Source of the DNA: Pedobacter planticolens
GTDB lineage: Bacteria; Bacteroidota; Bacteroidia; Sphingobacteriales; Sphingobacteriaceae
Direction: 5' to 3'
Length of the DNA stretch: 64,000 nt
NCBI RefSeq assembly: GCF_014172375.1
Contig: NZ_WNXD01000001.1
Location: 372,001-436,000, forward strand
The position numbers were made by a program, and so were the translations under genes. Positions within the stretch are counted from its first letter, which is position 1, and each line of letters begins with the position of its first letter. Below the pieces are notes generated by a model that was given only the letters and a program-made list of their open reading frames with translations, had not been told where the DNA came from and searched no databases. This document shows, piece by piece, positions 44,228-52,633 of this stretch.

Positions 44228-45115
44228 ATGCTAACACTAAAAACATCAGACCTTTCTCCAATGCAATTGCAAAACTATTTGCAATATGCAATCGCTCCTC
44301 GACCAATTTGTTTTGCATCAACAATAGATTCTGAAGGGAATATTAATTTAAGTCCGTTTAGTTTTTTTAATATGTTTAGTACAAATCCACCTATGTGTAT
44401 TTTTTCGCCTGCACGTAGAGTTCGAGATAATACCACTAAACATAGTTTGCAAAACGTATTGGAAGTTAAAGAATGTGTCATCAACATTGTTGACTATGCC
44501 ATGGTGCAACAAACTAGTTTGGCTAGTACAGAATATGCTAAAGGAGTTAATGAGTTTGAAAAAGCAGGTTTTACTATGCTTGAATCTCATTTGGTAAAAC
44601 CACCAAGAGTTGCCGAAGCACCTGTGCAGTTGGAATGCGTGGTTAAAGAAGTTATCCCATTGGGAGACCAACATGGCGCTGGAAATTTGGTTTTAGCAGA
44701 AATAAAACTCATCCATATTAAAGAAGAAATTTTAGATAGCGAAGGAAAAATAGATCAAGCTAAAATAGATTTGGTAGCTCGTTTAGGTGGCGATTGGTAT
44801 TGCAGGGTTACTCCAGAAAGTTTGTTTAAAGTAGCAAAACCTTTAACCACTTTAGGAATAGGGGTTGATGCTTTGCCAGTTTCGGTTAGAAATTCATCAG
44901 TTTTAACAGGTAATGATTTAGGAATGCTAGGTAACATTGAACATTTACCAACCAACGAAGAAATTGATGCAATGCGATGGAATAGTAATGTAAAAGATAT
45001 TTTAGATGCCACAATAGGCGATGAAACGAATAGAGAACGAGAATTGCATGAGTTAGCACATCAGCTCTTGACTATTGGAAATGTTGTTGATGCGTTGAAA
45101 GTGGTATTGTTATAA
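44228..45115 (+). CDS. Flavin reductase-like FMN-binding protein
   Basis: A protein of 295 residues with an FMN-binding split-barrel: YAIAPRPICFASTIDSEGNINLSPFSFFNMFSTNPP at the start is the characteristic flavoredoxin/flavin reductase segment, and ECVINIVD and LECVVKEVIPLGDQHGAGNLVLAEI follow. Residues about 210-295 are an extra helical tail. It probably supplies reduced flavin or reduces a substrate directly. Its position behind the FAH-family gene suggests cotranscription with tyrosine catabolism, though the S23-type gene is in between. Confidence 0.85.
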   Translation: MLTLKTSDLSPMQLQNYLQYAIAPRPICFASTIDSEGNINLSPFSFFNMFSTNPPMCIFSPARRVRDNTTKHSLQNVLEVKECVINIVDYAMVQQTSLASTEYAKGVNEFEKAGFTMLESHLVKPPRVAEAPVQLECVVKEVIPLGDQHGAGNLVLAEIKLIHIKEEILDSEGKIDQAKIDLVARLGGDWYCRVTPESLFKVAKPLTTLGIGVDALPVSVRNSSVLTGNDLGMLGNIEHLPTNEEIDAMRWNSNVKDILDATIGDETNRERELHELAHQLLTIGNVVDALKVVLL

Positions 45116-45174
45116 TCCAGTTCGTCTTAAGGTTTTGTAAATAGATTATTCGCTACGCTCTGAATGACAAAGCC

Positions 45175-45585
45175 TTATTTCTTCAAATTACGATAAGAAA
45201 TCTCACACATTTCTCTTAAAACATCGACATTAATATCTTTTAAATTTTTAATGTAAATACATCCCTTACCAGTTTTATGTTTGCCTAAGCGAGAAAGAAC
45301 ATCTGCTCTTTCATCTGCGCTGCAACCCATTATATATAAACTAATGTTTGTTTTCCTAGGAGCAAAACCTACCATAAACCATTCGCCAGTTCTACCTGTC
45401 GAATAACTATAAGTATAATCTCCAACACCAACAATGGCTGTTCCCCACATTTTAGCTTTGGCTTTAGTTACATCTTCCATCAATTGGCAAATAGCCTGAC
45501 AATCCTTGCGAGTAGTTTCATCAGTAATTTGTAGTAGATAATCTGGTACAGATTGTTCGGTAACTTTGGTTTTAAGTTCAGCCAT
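45175..45585 (-). CDS. DUF1801-type protein
   Basis: A protein of 136 residues with VPDYLLQITDETTRKDCQAICQLM, KMWGTAIVGVGDYTYSYSTGRTGEW and FAPRKTNISLYI, which match the DUF1801 (YdhG-like) family. It is cytoplasmic and its function is unknown. It is convergent with the flavin reductase gene, with a short spacer. Confidence 0.82.
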   Translation of the reverse strand: MAELKTKVTEQSVPDYLLQITDETTRKDCQAICQLMEDVTKAKAKMWGTAIVGVGDYTYSYSTGRTGEWFMVGFAPRKTNISLYIMGCSADERADVLSRLGKHKTGKGCIYIKNLKDINVDVLREMCEISYRNLKK

Positions 45586-45682
45586 TTTCAGTTAAATTGA
45601 GAATATGAAAATAGAGAAAGTTTTACCATTTGGCAAATTTAGAATATCAATGAAAACTGTGAACTGCAAATTGTAAACAGAA

Positions 45683-46216
45683 CTATTCTACAATGCTAAC
45701 AGCCTTCATGAAACGACTCTTGTAATAGTCGTTAAATTCTGTTACCGTTACACCATGTGCTTTACCTGAAGTGGAATGGATGAATTTAATTTCTCCGTTT
45801 TCGATAGAATAGATAATGCCAACGTGACCAATCTTCCTCACTCTAGGGTTGGTTCCTGTGAAAATTAAAACATCACCAACTTTAGCATCTGCTAATTTTA
45901 CTGGAGTGCCAGCACCTGCAAATTCTCTTGATGAACGTGGCACTTTAAATCCGAAGTTGCTAAATACATAACTTACAAAACCAGAACAATCAAAACCTCT
46001 ATCTGGATTGCTTGACGCATATACATAAGGCTTGCCAAGCATAGATTTTGCGAAATCAATTAAACTTGTAGCGGCAGAACTTGTTACTTCAGGGATTTTA
46101 TTGAAGATGCTAGTCATCTTTTCCTGATACTTAGCAGGAAGTGAAGTGTTGTCTTGCGCCTTGCTCGCGAAAGCAATGAACATGGTGAAACAAAAGATGA
46201 ATAAGCCTTTCTTCAT
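45683..46216 (-). CDS. Secreted NlpC/P60 peptidoglycan hydrolase
   Basis: A protein of 177 residues. Signal peptide MKKGLFIFCFTMFIAFASKAQ. The NlpC/P60 domain covers about 55-177: catalytic Cys in RGFDCSGFVSYVF, His in RKIGHVGIIYS, and a third polar residue (His) in IKFIHSTSG. It cuts the D-Glu-diamino acid bond of cell-wall peptides. It has no SH3 domains, unlike the longer relative at 54866. Confidence 0.92.
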   Translation of the reverse strand: MKKGLFIFCFTMFIAFASKAQDNTSLPAKYQEKMTSIFNKIPEVTSSAATSLIDFAKSMLGKPYVYASSNPDRGFDCSGFVSYVFSNFGFKVPRSSREFAGAGTPVKLADAKVGDVLIFTGTNPRVRKIGHVGIIYSIENGEIKFIHSTSGKAHGVTVTEFNDYYKSRFMKAVSIVE

Positions 46217-46359
46217 ATGGGGTTGCCAAAGATAACAAAAAAATATAAATGAGGTAAAGTGTTGAAAACTTGATGATTGTAGAGTTATGAAATGTTTTTG
46301 AAAAAAAGCATATTAGAATAGAAAGCAAACTGTTCAGAATGTGTTGTTATGAATTCTTG

Positions 46360-47691
46360 CTATTTTGTTTTAGGTGTTTGATTGTACTGCTCAACAGTGA
46401 AATATATATTATCTAAAATTTCATTTGAAAAAGTATTATTAAGTGATTTTGTAATTATTTTTTCTGAAAGTCTGATGATTTGTTCATAATAAAATTGTTG
46501 TTTTATGATCTCGTTTCTATCAACCAAATGATATTTTCGGCAAAATGGAAATCTTAAGTTCCCCAATGAAATAAAACCATCATGACGAACCTCATGTTTT
46601 ACTGTAATAAATGTATAAGGAGTTGTTTTGTTGAATCTGAATGGTACATATTTTGGTATTATAGTATCAATTTTCATGAATATTTTTTTACCTGTAATTT
46701 TATCAGTGTCAAATAAACGAAATGCTTGAAAAGGAGCGAAGAGTACTACAGGAGTTGTACTGTTTTCGCATGCATTTTCAAACATGTAATTAAATTTTGG
46801 CCACCATTTCTTTGCTAAATCCAAGGGTTTATCTTCTAATGTTGTGTGAAGTGAAATAATTTTTTTAAAAGATTTTGAAAAGTTTGTATTATCAAATCTA
46901 ATTTCTGTTTGAGCACCCCAACTATGTCCTACAGCTACCATAGAAGAAGTATCAATATTGGGCATTTTCTTCGTTAATTTCAATACGAACTCCATATCTG
47001 ATATATTATCAAACTTGTCGTTAGTTGAAACCGTTAATTCATTAGGTTTACCCTCATTTGGTAAATTATAATTGGATGATATAACAATATATCCTTGACT
47101 TGCCATATATTCACAAAAAACGTTGTTGTCATACGGTGTACTTTGAGCGCCATGATGATAAAATACACATGGAAATTTATTCTTAATTTCTGTTAGATTC
47201 CGCTTTGCATTTACCTTTGTTTCTAAAATAGAATAATATAATCTTTTATGAGTTTCATCAAATCCTACTTTCTCGCCACCAGGTTTAATATTAATGCAAA
47301 TTCCATCTTTAATTAAGATATGATGAAATACATTGATTAGTGAATCATACATATATCCATAACTGTCCTTTCTTGTAAATTCCAAATAATCTTTAAAATG
47401 TAAAAATGGAATTTTTTTGTTGTCAATAGCAGGATACCATATACTAATAAAGAATGGTTTTTGGCCTTTATAATCATGATAAGAAAATTGTTCGTCTGTC
47501 TTGAATATAACTGTGTCTTTGTAACCAACTGTATATTTTCCTTTCGTTAGTTTACCCCATTGAGGAAATGACTTTGCATTGGTAATATTAATGGTGTTGT
47601 TAGCGTTTTTTGTAAAACCATGATAATGAATGAAAAAAATTAACATGCAAGTAATTAAAGTTGGTATTAAATTTTTTCTTTGATTTGTCAT
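46360..47691 (-). CDS. Alpha/beta hydrolase, PAF-acetylhydrolase-like
   Basis: A protein of 443 residues. N-terminal hydrophobic segment NLIPTLITCMLIFFIHYHGF (signal or anchor). Features of the platelet-activating-factor acetylhydrolase II-like group: ISIWYPA early, PCVFYHHGAQSTPYDNNVFCEYMASQGY (oxyanion region), then the nucleophile elbow AVGHSWGAQTE and a late His in KHEVRHDGF. The coding sequence is more A+T-rich and Lys/Phe-rich than its neighbours, which hints at transfer, but this is only an impression. Substrate unknown. Confidence 0.72.
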   Translation of the reverse strand: MTNQRKNLIPTLITCMLIFFIHYHGFTKNANNTINITNAKSFPQWGKLTKGKYTVGYKDTVIFKTDEQFSYHDYKGQKPFFISIWYPAIDNKKIPFLHFKDYLEFTRKDSYGYMYDSLINVFHHILIKDGICINIKPGGEKVGFDETHKRLYYSILETKVNAKRNLTEIKNKFPCVFYHHGAQSTPYDNNVFCEYMASQGYIVISSNYNLPNEGKPNELTVSTNDKFDNISDMEFVLKLTKKMPNIDTSSMVAVGHSWGAQTEIRFDNTNFSKSFKKIISLHTTLEDKPLDLAKKWWPKFNYMFENACENSTTPVVLFAPFQAFRLFDTDKITGKKIFMKIDTIIPKYVPFRFNKTTPYTFITVKHEVRHDGFISLGNLRFPFCRKYHLVDRNEIIKQQFYYEQIIRLSEKIITKSLNNTFSNEILDNIYFTVEQYNQTPKTK

Positions 47692-47808
47692 TTGCTTATA
47701 TTATAAATTTATCTTTTGTTCTTTTTCTGATCTTATATGCTATTTCAATTTCTATCATAGCTAAAGATATTGAGATAACTTGAGGATTGTGTAAACTTGA
47801 AGGTAACG

Positions 47809-47843
47809 GAAAAGCCTATTTATTTATAGATAAATAGGCTTTT
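47809..47843 (-). terminator. Terminator after the DUF4870-like gene
   Basis: AAAAGCCTATTTAT / ATAAATAGGCTTTT stem with a short loop, 18 bases beyond the stop at 47861. Confidence 0.8.
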
Positions 47844-47860
47844 AATAAAAATTGATTTTA

Positions 47861-48229
47861 TTAAATAGATGGGAACATCGTTTGAGCCTTTGCTCCTATA
47901 ATAGGCATTGGTGTTTTTAATCCTTTAAAAGCGCCAATTAAACCAATAATCCATACTGCAAAAAGTGCAATATAAACTACATACATTAAGTAAGCTAGAG
48001 CAATAATCCCAGTAGTTACGATTAAGATACCTAGTACAAAACCAAACCCCCATCCCAATATAATAGATACTATTGCAAATAATAAAGTTTGCCTTAAATG
48101 ATAAGAGCTTAGTTCAGTTTTTTTGTCTTTGTGCATAGCGAAGTATGCAATTAACCATCCGATAATTGAAAAATAGCTAATGATTGCAGCGGTTTTGCCG
48201 TTGTCTGTTGTGGTAATGTTGTTTTCCAT
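47861..48229 (-). CDS. Small multi-pass membrane protein (DUF4870/Tic20-like)
   Basis: A protein of 122 residues with three membrane helices (IISYFSIIGWLIAYFAMH, LFAIVSIILGWGFGFVLGILIV, LYVVYIALFAVWIIGLIGAF). The segment KKTELSSYHLRQTLLFAI is the conserved centre of this family of small proteins, sometimes annotated as import components. Function unknown. Confidence 0.8.
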   Translation of the reverse strand: MENNITTTDNGKTAAIISYFSIIGWLIAYFAMHKDKKTELSSYHLRQTLLFAIVSIILGWGFGFVLGILIVTTGIIALAYLMYVVYIALFAVWIIGLIGAFKGLKTPMPIIGAKAQTMFPSI

Positions 48230-48284
48230 AAGTTTGAATTTGTTTACTCTTACTATTCAAACCTATTGCCAAACAAAAAAATGG

Positions 48285-48986
48285 CTATGGAGTAGTTACT
48301 GCGACAGGTAATACTTTCCCGTTAAAAAATTTATGCCCAGTACGGGCAAAATCAGCCACGTATTTTCCCATCTCAAAAGCCATTACTGGACTTTCATAAC
48401 CTGGAAAAGCAGCTTCTAACATTTCGGTTTGTGCCGAACCTAAAGCCAAACAATTTACTTTAATTCCTGTTTCTGCTAACTCGAAAGCTAAACATTCACT
48501 TAATGCATGCAAAGCGGCTTTACTAGCAGAGTAGGCAGCTAAACCTGGAAATTTAACACTTCCTTGAAAACCTCCCATGCTACCAATATTTACAATATGA
48601 CCTCCGCTTTGCATAAATGGTAATGTATGGCGGATCATTTTAAAATGGCTCATCACATTGTGCTCTAGCATTTCTGCTAAATCAGCCTCGGTAGTTTCCG
48701 TAAACGGTTTATTGATTAATGAACCTGCATTATTTATTAAAATATCAACAGTACCTAAACGCTCTTTAATAAAAGGAACTAAGGCTGCATAATCATCGTT
48801 TACTAAATCAAAAGCTACTGGAAATAAGGTGCATTCTGGATTAATGCTTTTTGCAATTTCATGTAATTTTCGCAGTTTATCTGCCGAACGAGCAATACAC
48901 ACCACTTTATTTTTACTATCTAAAGTAAATTCTAATGCGGTTTCGAAACCAATTCCGCTACTTGCGCCAGTTATTATTACGTTCAT
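48285..48986 (-). CDS. Short-chain dehydrogenase/reductase
   Basis: A protein of 233 residues, classical SDR. Cofactor site TGASSGIGFETAL, then NNAGSL (NNAG), Ser in NIGSMGG, and the YSASKAAL catalytic pair (Tyr-x-x-x-Lys). It resembles sepiapterin reductase-like SDRs in length and N terminus. It lies 95 bases downstream of the phenylalanine hydroxylase gene on the same strand, so a role in pterin metabolism is possible but unproven. Confidence 0.88.
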   Translation of the reverse strand: MNVIITGASSGIGFETALEFTLDSKNKVVCIARSADKLRKLHEIAKSINPECTLFPVAFDLVNDDYAALVPFIKERLGTVDILINNAGSLINKPFTETTEADLAEMLEHNVMSHFKMIRHTLPFMQSGGHIVNIGSMGGFQGSVKFPGLAAYSASKAALHALSECLAFELAETGIKVNCLALGSAQTEMLEAAFPGYESPVMAFEMGKYVADFARTGHKFFNGKVLPVAVTTP

Positions 48987-49080
48987 TTGGTAATATTTAG
49001 TAATTAGTATTTAGTAATTAGATAGAAAGTGTAAATAGTTAATGTTGTTTTTGTACTTTATACTAATTACTAAATACTTC

Positions 49081-50856
49081 TTAATCTTCCTCAGTTATTA
49101 ATTGTGTTACCGGATTAGCGATAATATGTAAACCATCGTTAATTAGTTTGGTATACTCTGGTTCTGTTGCGGCTTTCATTTCTAAATAAATACGCAATTC
49201 TTTTTCCAGCGCAGCATCTAATTGTTTGTGGTAAACAATTTCTAATATTTCTAAAGTACAAAGCCAATCGGTGCGGTGTGATGTTTTTAATGTGTTAAAG
49301 ATGCTTGCTAATTCTTCGTATCCACTTTGTTTTTCTCTTACCGTACGCACTTTCTGATATAGTGTATGCAATTGTTGTGTTGCTTCGTCGTATATCACTT
49401 TGTGCGTTTGTTCTTTACTTACCAAAATAATTTCTTCAAAAGCATCTTTATCGGCTGCCCCATTAAATACGGATACTACTTTTTTACCGATGGCCATATC
49501 GTACGTTCCCCATTCTGGTTTAAATAAAATATTGCCGTTTTCTTCTTTAACCGTACAGTTTTCGAAAACAATTAAGATGACTTTACTTGCTGCAACCAGT
49601 ATTTCTTTAACTACACCGATTACGTTAATACCACTTTCAAAAATAAGATCAACCTGTTTTCCTTCTATAATTCCAGCTATTTCTAACTCTATTAAGTTGT
49701 GTTCTTCTAATGGTTTTGCTACATCTTTTAATTTGCCAACTGGCGATGAAAACCCATCCTTATGGTAATCTTTTCCATGCCCATCTAATTGTTTGCCTGC
49801 AAAAGCTAATGCAGATGGACCAGTAGTTTTAATAAAAGTCAATTCATCAGCTTTGCTTATACCTACATCGGTAAATGTACCTGTAAGTTGCAAACCAGAA
49901 CTATAAACTGCTGTTGCAGGGTTTTTACATTCTATTGCTTTTAAAATACTTTCGGCACCGCCACGTCTAAAGGCCATCGTATCTGCAAAGGCTTCCAAAA
50001 CATCAATTAAATTCTGAAAATTCTCCGTTACAAAAAGTTGCGGTTGTTGTTGCGTAATATCGTATTGGTAGTTTATGGTATTTAAATCGTACCAAATCTT
50101 TTTAATATCAGGGTTCATGCAAGTTGCACTTTCGCCAATCGATGAAAGTAATGCAGCGCCATAGATCTTCGGATTTTCTAACGTTCCGATTAAACCATAT
50201 TCTACCGTCCACCAATGTAAACGACCAAGTAAAGCCATTTCAGATGGTTCGCCCATGTTGTCGGCAATGTTTCTTAAACTTTTTTCTGCTGCACTAATTT
50301 CTTGCTCATCCACTCCGTGAGCTTCTTTTAAAATAGAAAGCTTACGTATTGCTTCGTACAACTCGAAATCTTTGCTCGAAAACATTGCTTTAGCACCAAT
50401 AGAACCGAAATAGCTTAGGTAATTGTTGTAATCGGTATCGGCAATAATTGGCGCATGACCTGCACTTTCGTGTATAATATCTGGTGCTGGAGTGTATTCG
50501 ATATGGTTAATCTGGCGGATATCTGCTGCAATAACCAAGACTCTATAAGCTTGGTATTCCATAAATGCTGCTGGCGGAATAAATCCATCAACTGTTACGG
50601 CTCCCCATCCAATTTTGCCCAAATTATCATTCATCGATTGCAAATCTGGAATGTATTCGATGCTTAAACCTGCTCTTTGCAAACCTTTTATGTAAGGATA
50701 AAATGCCACATGTTTTAAATAGCTATAGTTTTGACGCATTACATAACGCCAAACCGCTTGGTCTACTGGCGTATACTTTTCGTAATGTTGCTCTACTATA
50801 AACTGCCTTAAATGTTTAGGAAGTTGCGCTACTTGCTGATTATTAAAATCGCTCAT
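49081..50856 (-). CDS. phhA: Phenylalanine 4-hydroxylase, long form with C-terminal extension
   Basis: A protein of 591 residues, about twice the 260-300 usual in Proteobacteria. Residues about 1-320 form the pterin-dependent aromatic amino acid hydroxylase: iron ligands His129 and His134 in IIHESAGHAP, Glu219 in HWWTVEYGLIG. The enzyme turns phenylalanine into tyrosine. Residues about 320-591 hold a beta-rich part (EIAGIIEGKQVDLIFESG) and a helical end (YHKQLDAALEKELRIYLEM), whose role is not known. The long form occurs in other Bacteroidota. With hppD, hmgA and the FAH-family gene it makes this region a phenylalanine/tyrosine catabolic cluster. Confidence 0.92.
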   Translation of the reverse strand: MSDFNNQQVAQLPKHLRQFIVEQHYEKYTPVDQAVWRYVMRQNYSYLKHVAFYPYIKGLQRAGLSIEYIPDLQSMNDNLGKIGWGAVTVDGFIPPAAFMEYQAYRVLVIAADIRQINHIEYTPAPDIIHESAGHAPIIADTDYNNYLSYFGSIGAKAMFSSKDFELYEAIRKLSILKEAHGVDEQEISAAEKSLRNIADNMGEPSEMALLGRLHWWTVEYGLIGTLENPKIYGAALLSSIGESATCMNPDIKKIWYDLNTINYQYDITQQQPQLFVTENFQNLIDVLEAFADTMAFRRGGAESILKAIECKNPATAVYSSGLQLTGTFTDVGISKADELTFIKTTGPSALAFAGKQLDGHGKDYHKDGFSSPVGKLKDVAKPLEEHNLIELEIAGIIEGKQVDLIFESGINVIGVVKEILVAASKVILIVFENCTVKEENGNILFKPEWGTYDMAIGKKVVSVFNGAADKDAFEEIILVSKEQTHKVIYDEATQQLHTLYQKVRTVREKQSGYEELASIFNTLKTSHRTDWLCTLEILEIVYHKQLDAALEKELRIYLEMKAATEPEYTKLINDGLHIIANPVTQLITEED

Positions 50857-50880
50857 TGTGGGTGTGGGTATTGATTGTGG

Positions 50881-50912
50881 CTAAATTAACTTGTTTGTAC
50901 TAGTAATGCAAG
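50881..50912 (-). promoter_or_regulatory. Promoter of the phenylalanine hydroxylase gene
   Basis: On the minus strand CTTG (plus 50909-50912), a 20-base spacer and TAATTTAG (50881-50888), near the Bacteroidota consensus. Confidence 0.4.
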
Positions 50913-51441
50913 AAAAAGAATAGGGTTTTACGGTAAAATGATGAGGGTTTGTTTTGTTTTGAAAAGAATCTGTAGTGTTTTTTAGTAATGTTTATTAGGC
51001 GGTCGTCATTGCGAGGCACGAAGCAATCTTTCTTGCTTATTTTATTTTTTAGCTCGCCGCCGCTATGGCTCTTTCGTTTTTCATGAGTGTTTATTTTAAG
51101 GGTATTCAAGAATGCTTCGAGAAAAGAAACAAAAAATCAAGGCTTAGTATCATCTCTCGGATTAAGCAATCAAAACTTTTAGGGCAACAGAATAAGGTCC
51201 CGATGAAGAATCGGAACTGCATTCTGTTTTGGGTTGTGGTTTTTGAAAGTATTTACACAAGTTTTAATGCTTTCTCCTTCGGGATGCTACAAGGCCGTAT
51301 TGCGTTCTTGGGAATGGGTTGTAGTTTTGGGAAGGTTGCAGGCTGATTATCATTGCAAGGGAAGAAGAAGTCTATGCTTATCGGTTGGTGTCTTCCCTAT
51401 CCGAAATCCATTAAAAAAGATAAAATTAATAGTTAAAGAAT
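50913..51441. repeat. Repeat-derived non-coding region
   Basis: No gene is supported in this 530-base stretch. It contains a CGTCATTGCGAGGCACGAAG motif (51004-51023) related to repeats at 5620 and 9004, a GC-richer block (about 51130-51350) with nested inverted repeats such as CAGAAT..ATTCTG and CCGAT..ATCGG, and a half copy of the family 3 repeat (51379-51406). Short frames through it encode no recognisable protein. I read it as decayed or interspersed repeat DNA. Confidence 0.6.
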
Positions 51442-52097
51442 TTAATTATTTTGATCTCTAACTTTTAAAATTGTTCTAAGAGCACTGTATAGAACTCCAG
51501 TATTCCAATCAGCTAAATAGCTATAAGTTCTATTTATTTTGCTTTTATCTTCAATCGAATAAATTGCAAAATATGTTTGATAATCTCTTGTTGCAACGTT
51601 ATCCCAAGTAATTTCCTTCTTTTCTTCTTTTATTAATCCTGCTATGCTTATTTCTAAACCCTCTTTTTTGAAATTGATATTTCCTATGCTAAATTCTTCT
51701 GTTTTAGAAAATTGCTGTAAAAGATTATTTGTAATGTCGCTAAAATAAAATTCCCATAACGCATTTATGATTTTAACATATTTCTCAAAATTCTCTTTTT
51801 TGTTTCTTCCATAGAAACTTTTAAAGCTGATTTTTAAAATTTCATCTTTATTATTTCTAATAAATATTTGATACTCTCTCCCAACTGTAAATTCAAAACC
51901 TCTAATCCATTTAATTCCAAATCTGTATTCTTTTATCGAACTTTTATCGAACTTTTTTCAAACTTGGTCAAGCCGTCAACAGCCGTATTGTTATCTTCAA
52001 AACTTATAAATAATGGATTTATAATCAATTGCCTAGGTCTTTTATCGAATGGACTTCGTTTAATTGTTAATATTATTTGTTCAGGATTTTCGAGCAT
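51442..52097 (-). pseudogene. Hypothetical protein gene broken by an 11-bp tandem duplication
   Basis: From an ATG at 52097 the frame gives MLENPEQIILTIKRSPFDKR and continues to a TAA right after a repeated AAAAGTTCGAT block. The block is present twice in tandem (plus strand 51931-51952). Removing one 11-bp copy restores a single frame to the TAA at 51442, about 214 residues, through RFGIKWIRGFEFTVGREYQ, NFEKYVKIINALWEFYFSDI and ending LRTILKVRDQNN. The restored protein is soluble and unknown to me. As it stands the gene makes a truncated product of about 55 residues. The duplication could also revert by slippage. Confidence 0.8.
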
Positions 52098-52155
52098 TAT
52101 TACAGACTTGTTAAGATTATGGCCGAATTAACTTTCTAAGCAATTTTAAAACTCT

Positions 52156-52632
52156 TTATTCCTTTTTCACTTTAAAAGAGAAATACTTTTGTGAGAAGTA
52201 GCTAAATACAGCTAATATGAGGGTGATTAGGGTTTTTGCAATGGTTGGGTAAAATTGAAAACCTTCTACCAAGATTTTCATGAGGGCGTAGTTGAGTAGG
52301 AGATTTGTTGCAACTACGGTGGCATATCTAAAGAGTTGGATGCGTCCTTTTAGGTTTGATTGTGTAAATACAAGGTATTTGTTGAGGGTAAAACCGATAA
52401 TAAATGTAGAAACGGACTCGATGGCTAGGGCTGCGATGTGTGCGGTTACTAAATAGGGGCCAACGGTTACGTCTTGCTGGTGTAATACGTAATTATAGAT
52501 TAAAAAGTAGCCGATAATACCTGTTGCTGCGGTTATGCCGCCAGATGCCATGTATCTAAATGTGTGTAGGGTAAACCATTTTTTGAATGGTGGGTAAAAG
52601 AAATCGATGACCATTAATGCTCTTTTTCTCAT
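52156..52632 (-). CDS. GtrA-family membrane protein
   Basis: A protein of 158 residues with four membrane helices: FRYMASGGITAATGIIGYFLIYNYV, IAALAIESVSTFIIGFTLNKYLVF, FRYATVVATNLLLNYALMKI and TLITLILAVFSYFSQKYFSFK. The end QKYFSFK is typical of GtrA proteins, which are thought to move lipid-linked sugars. It starts 1 base after the sulfatase-type gene and is probably translationally coupled with it. Confidence 0.9.
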   Translation of the reverse strand: MRKRALMVIDFFYPPFKKWFTLHTFRYMASGGITAATGIIGYFLIYNYVLHQQDVTVGPYLVTAHIAALAIESVSTFIIGFTLNKYLVFTQSNLKGRIQLFRYATVVATNLLLNYALMKILVEGFQFYPTIAKTLITLILAVFSYFSQKYFSFKVKKE

Positions 52633-52633
52633 G

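Noticed and set aside
50900-51109. Minus-strand open frame of 69 codons
   Set aside because: Low-complexity product, overlaps the predicted promoter of the phenylalanine hydroxylase gene and a dispersed repeat.
51065-51461. Two overlapping plus-strand open frames in the repeat-rich gap
   Set aside because: They cover GC-richer repeat DNA with inverted repeats and end in a family 3 fragment; no signal, domain or start context.
51868-52131. Plus-strand open frame of 87 codons
   Set aside because: It is antisense to the minus-strand pseudogene, whose restored product has normal protein character.
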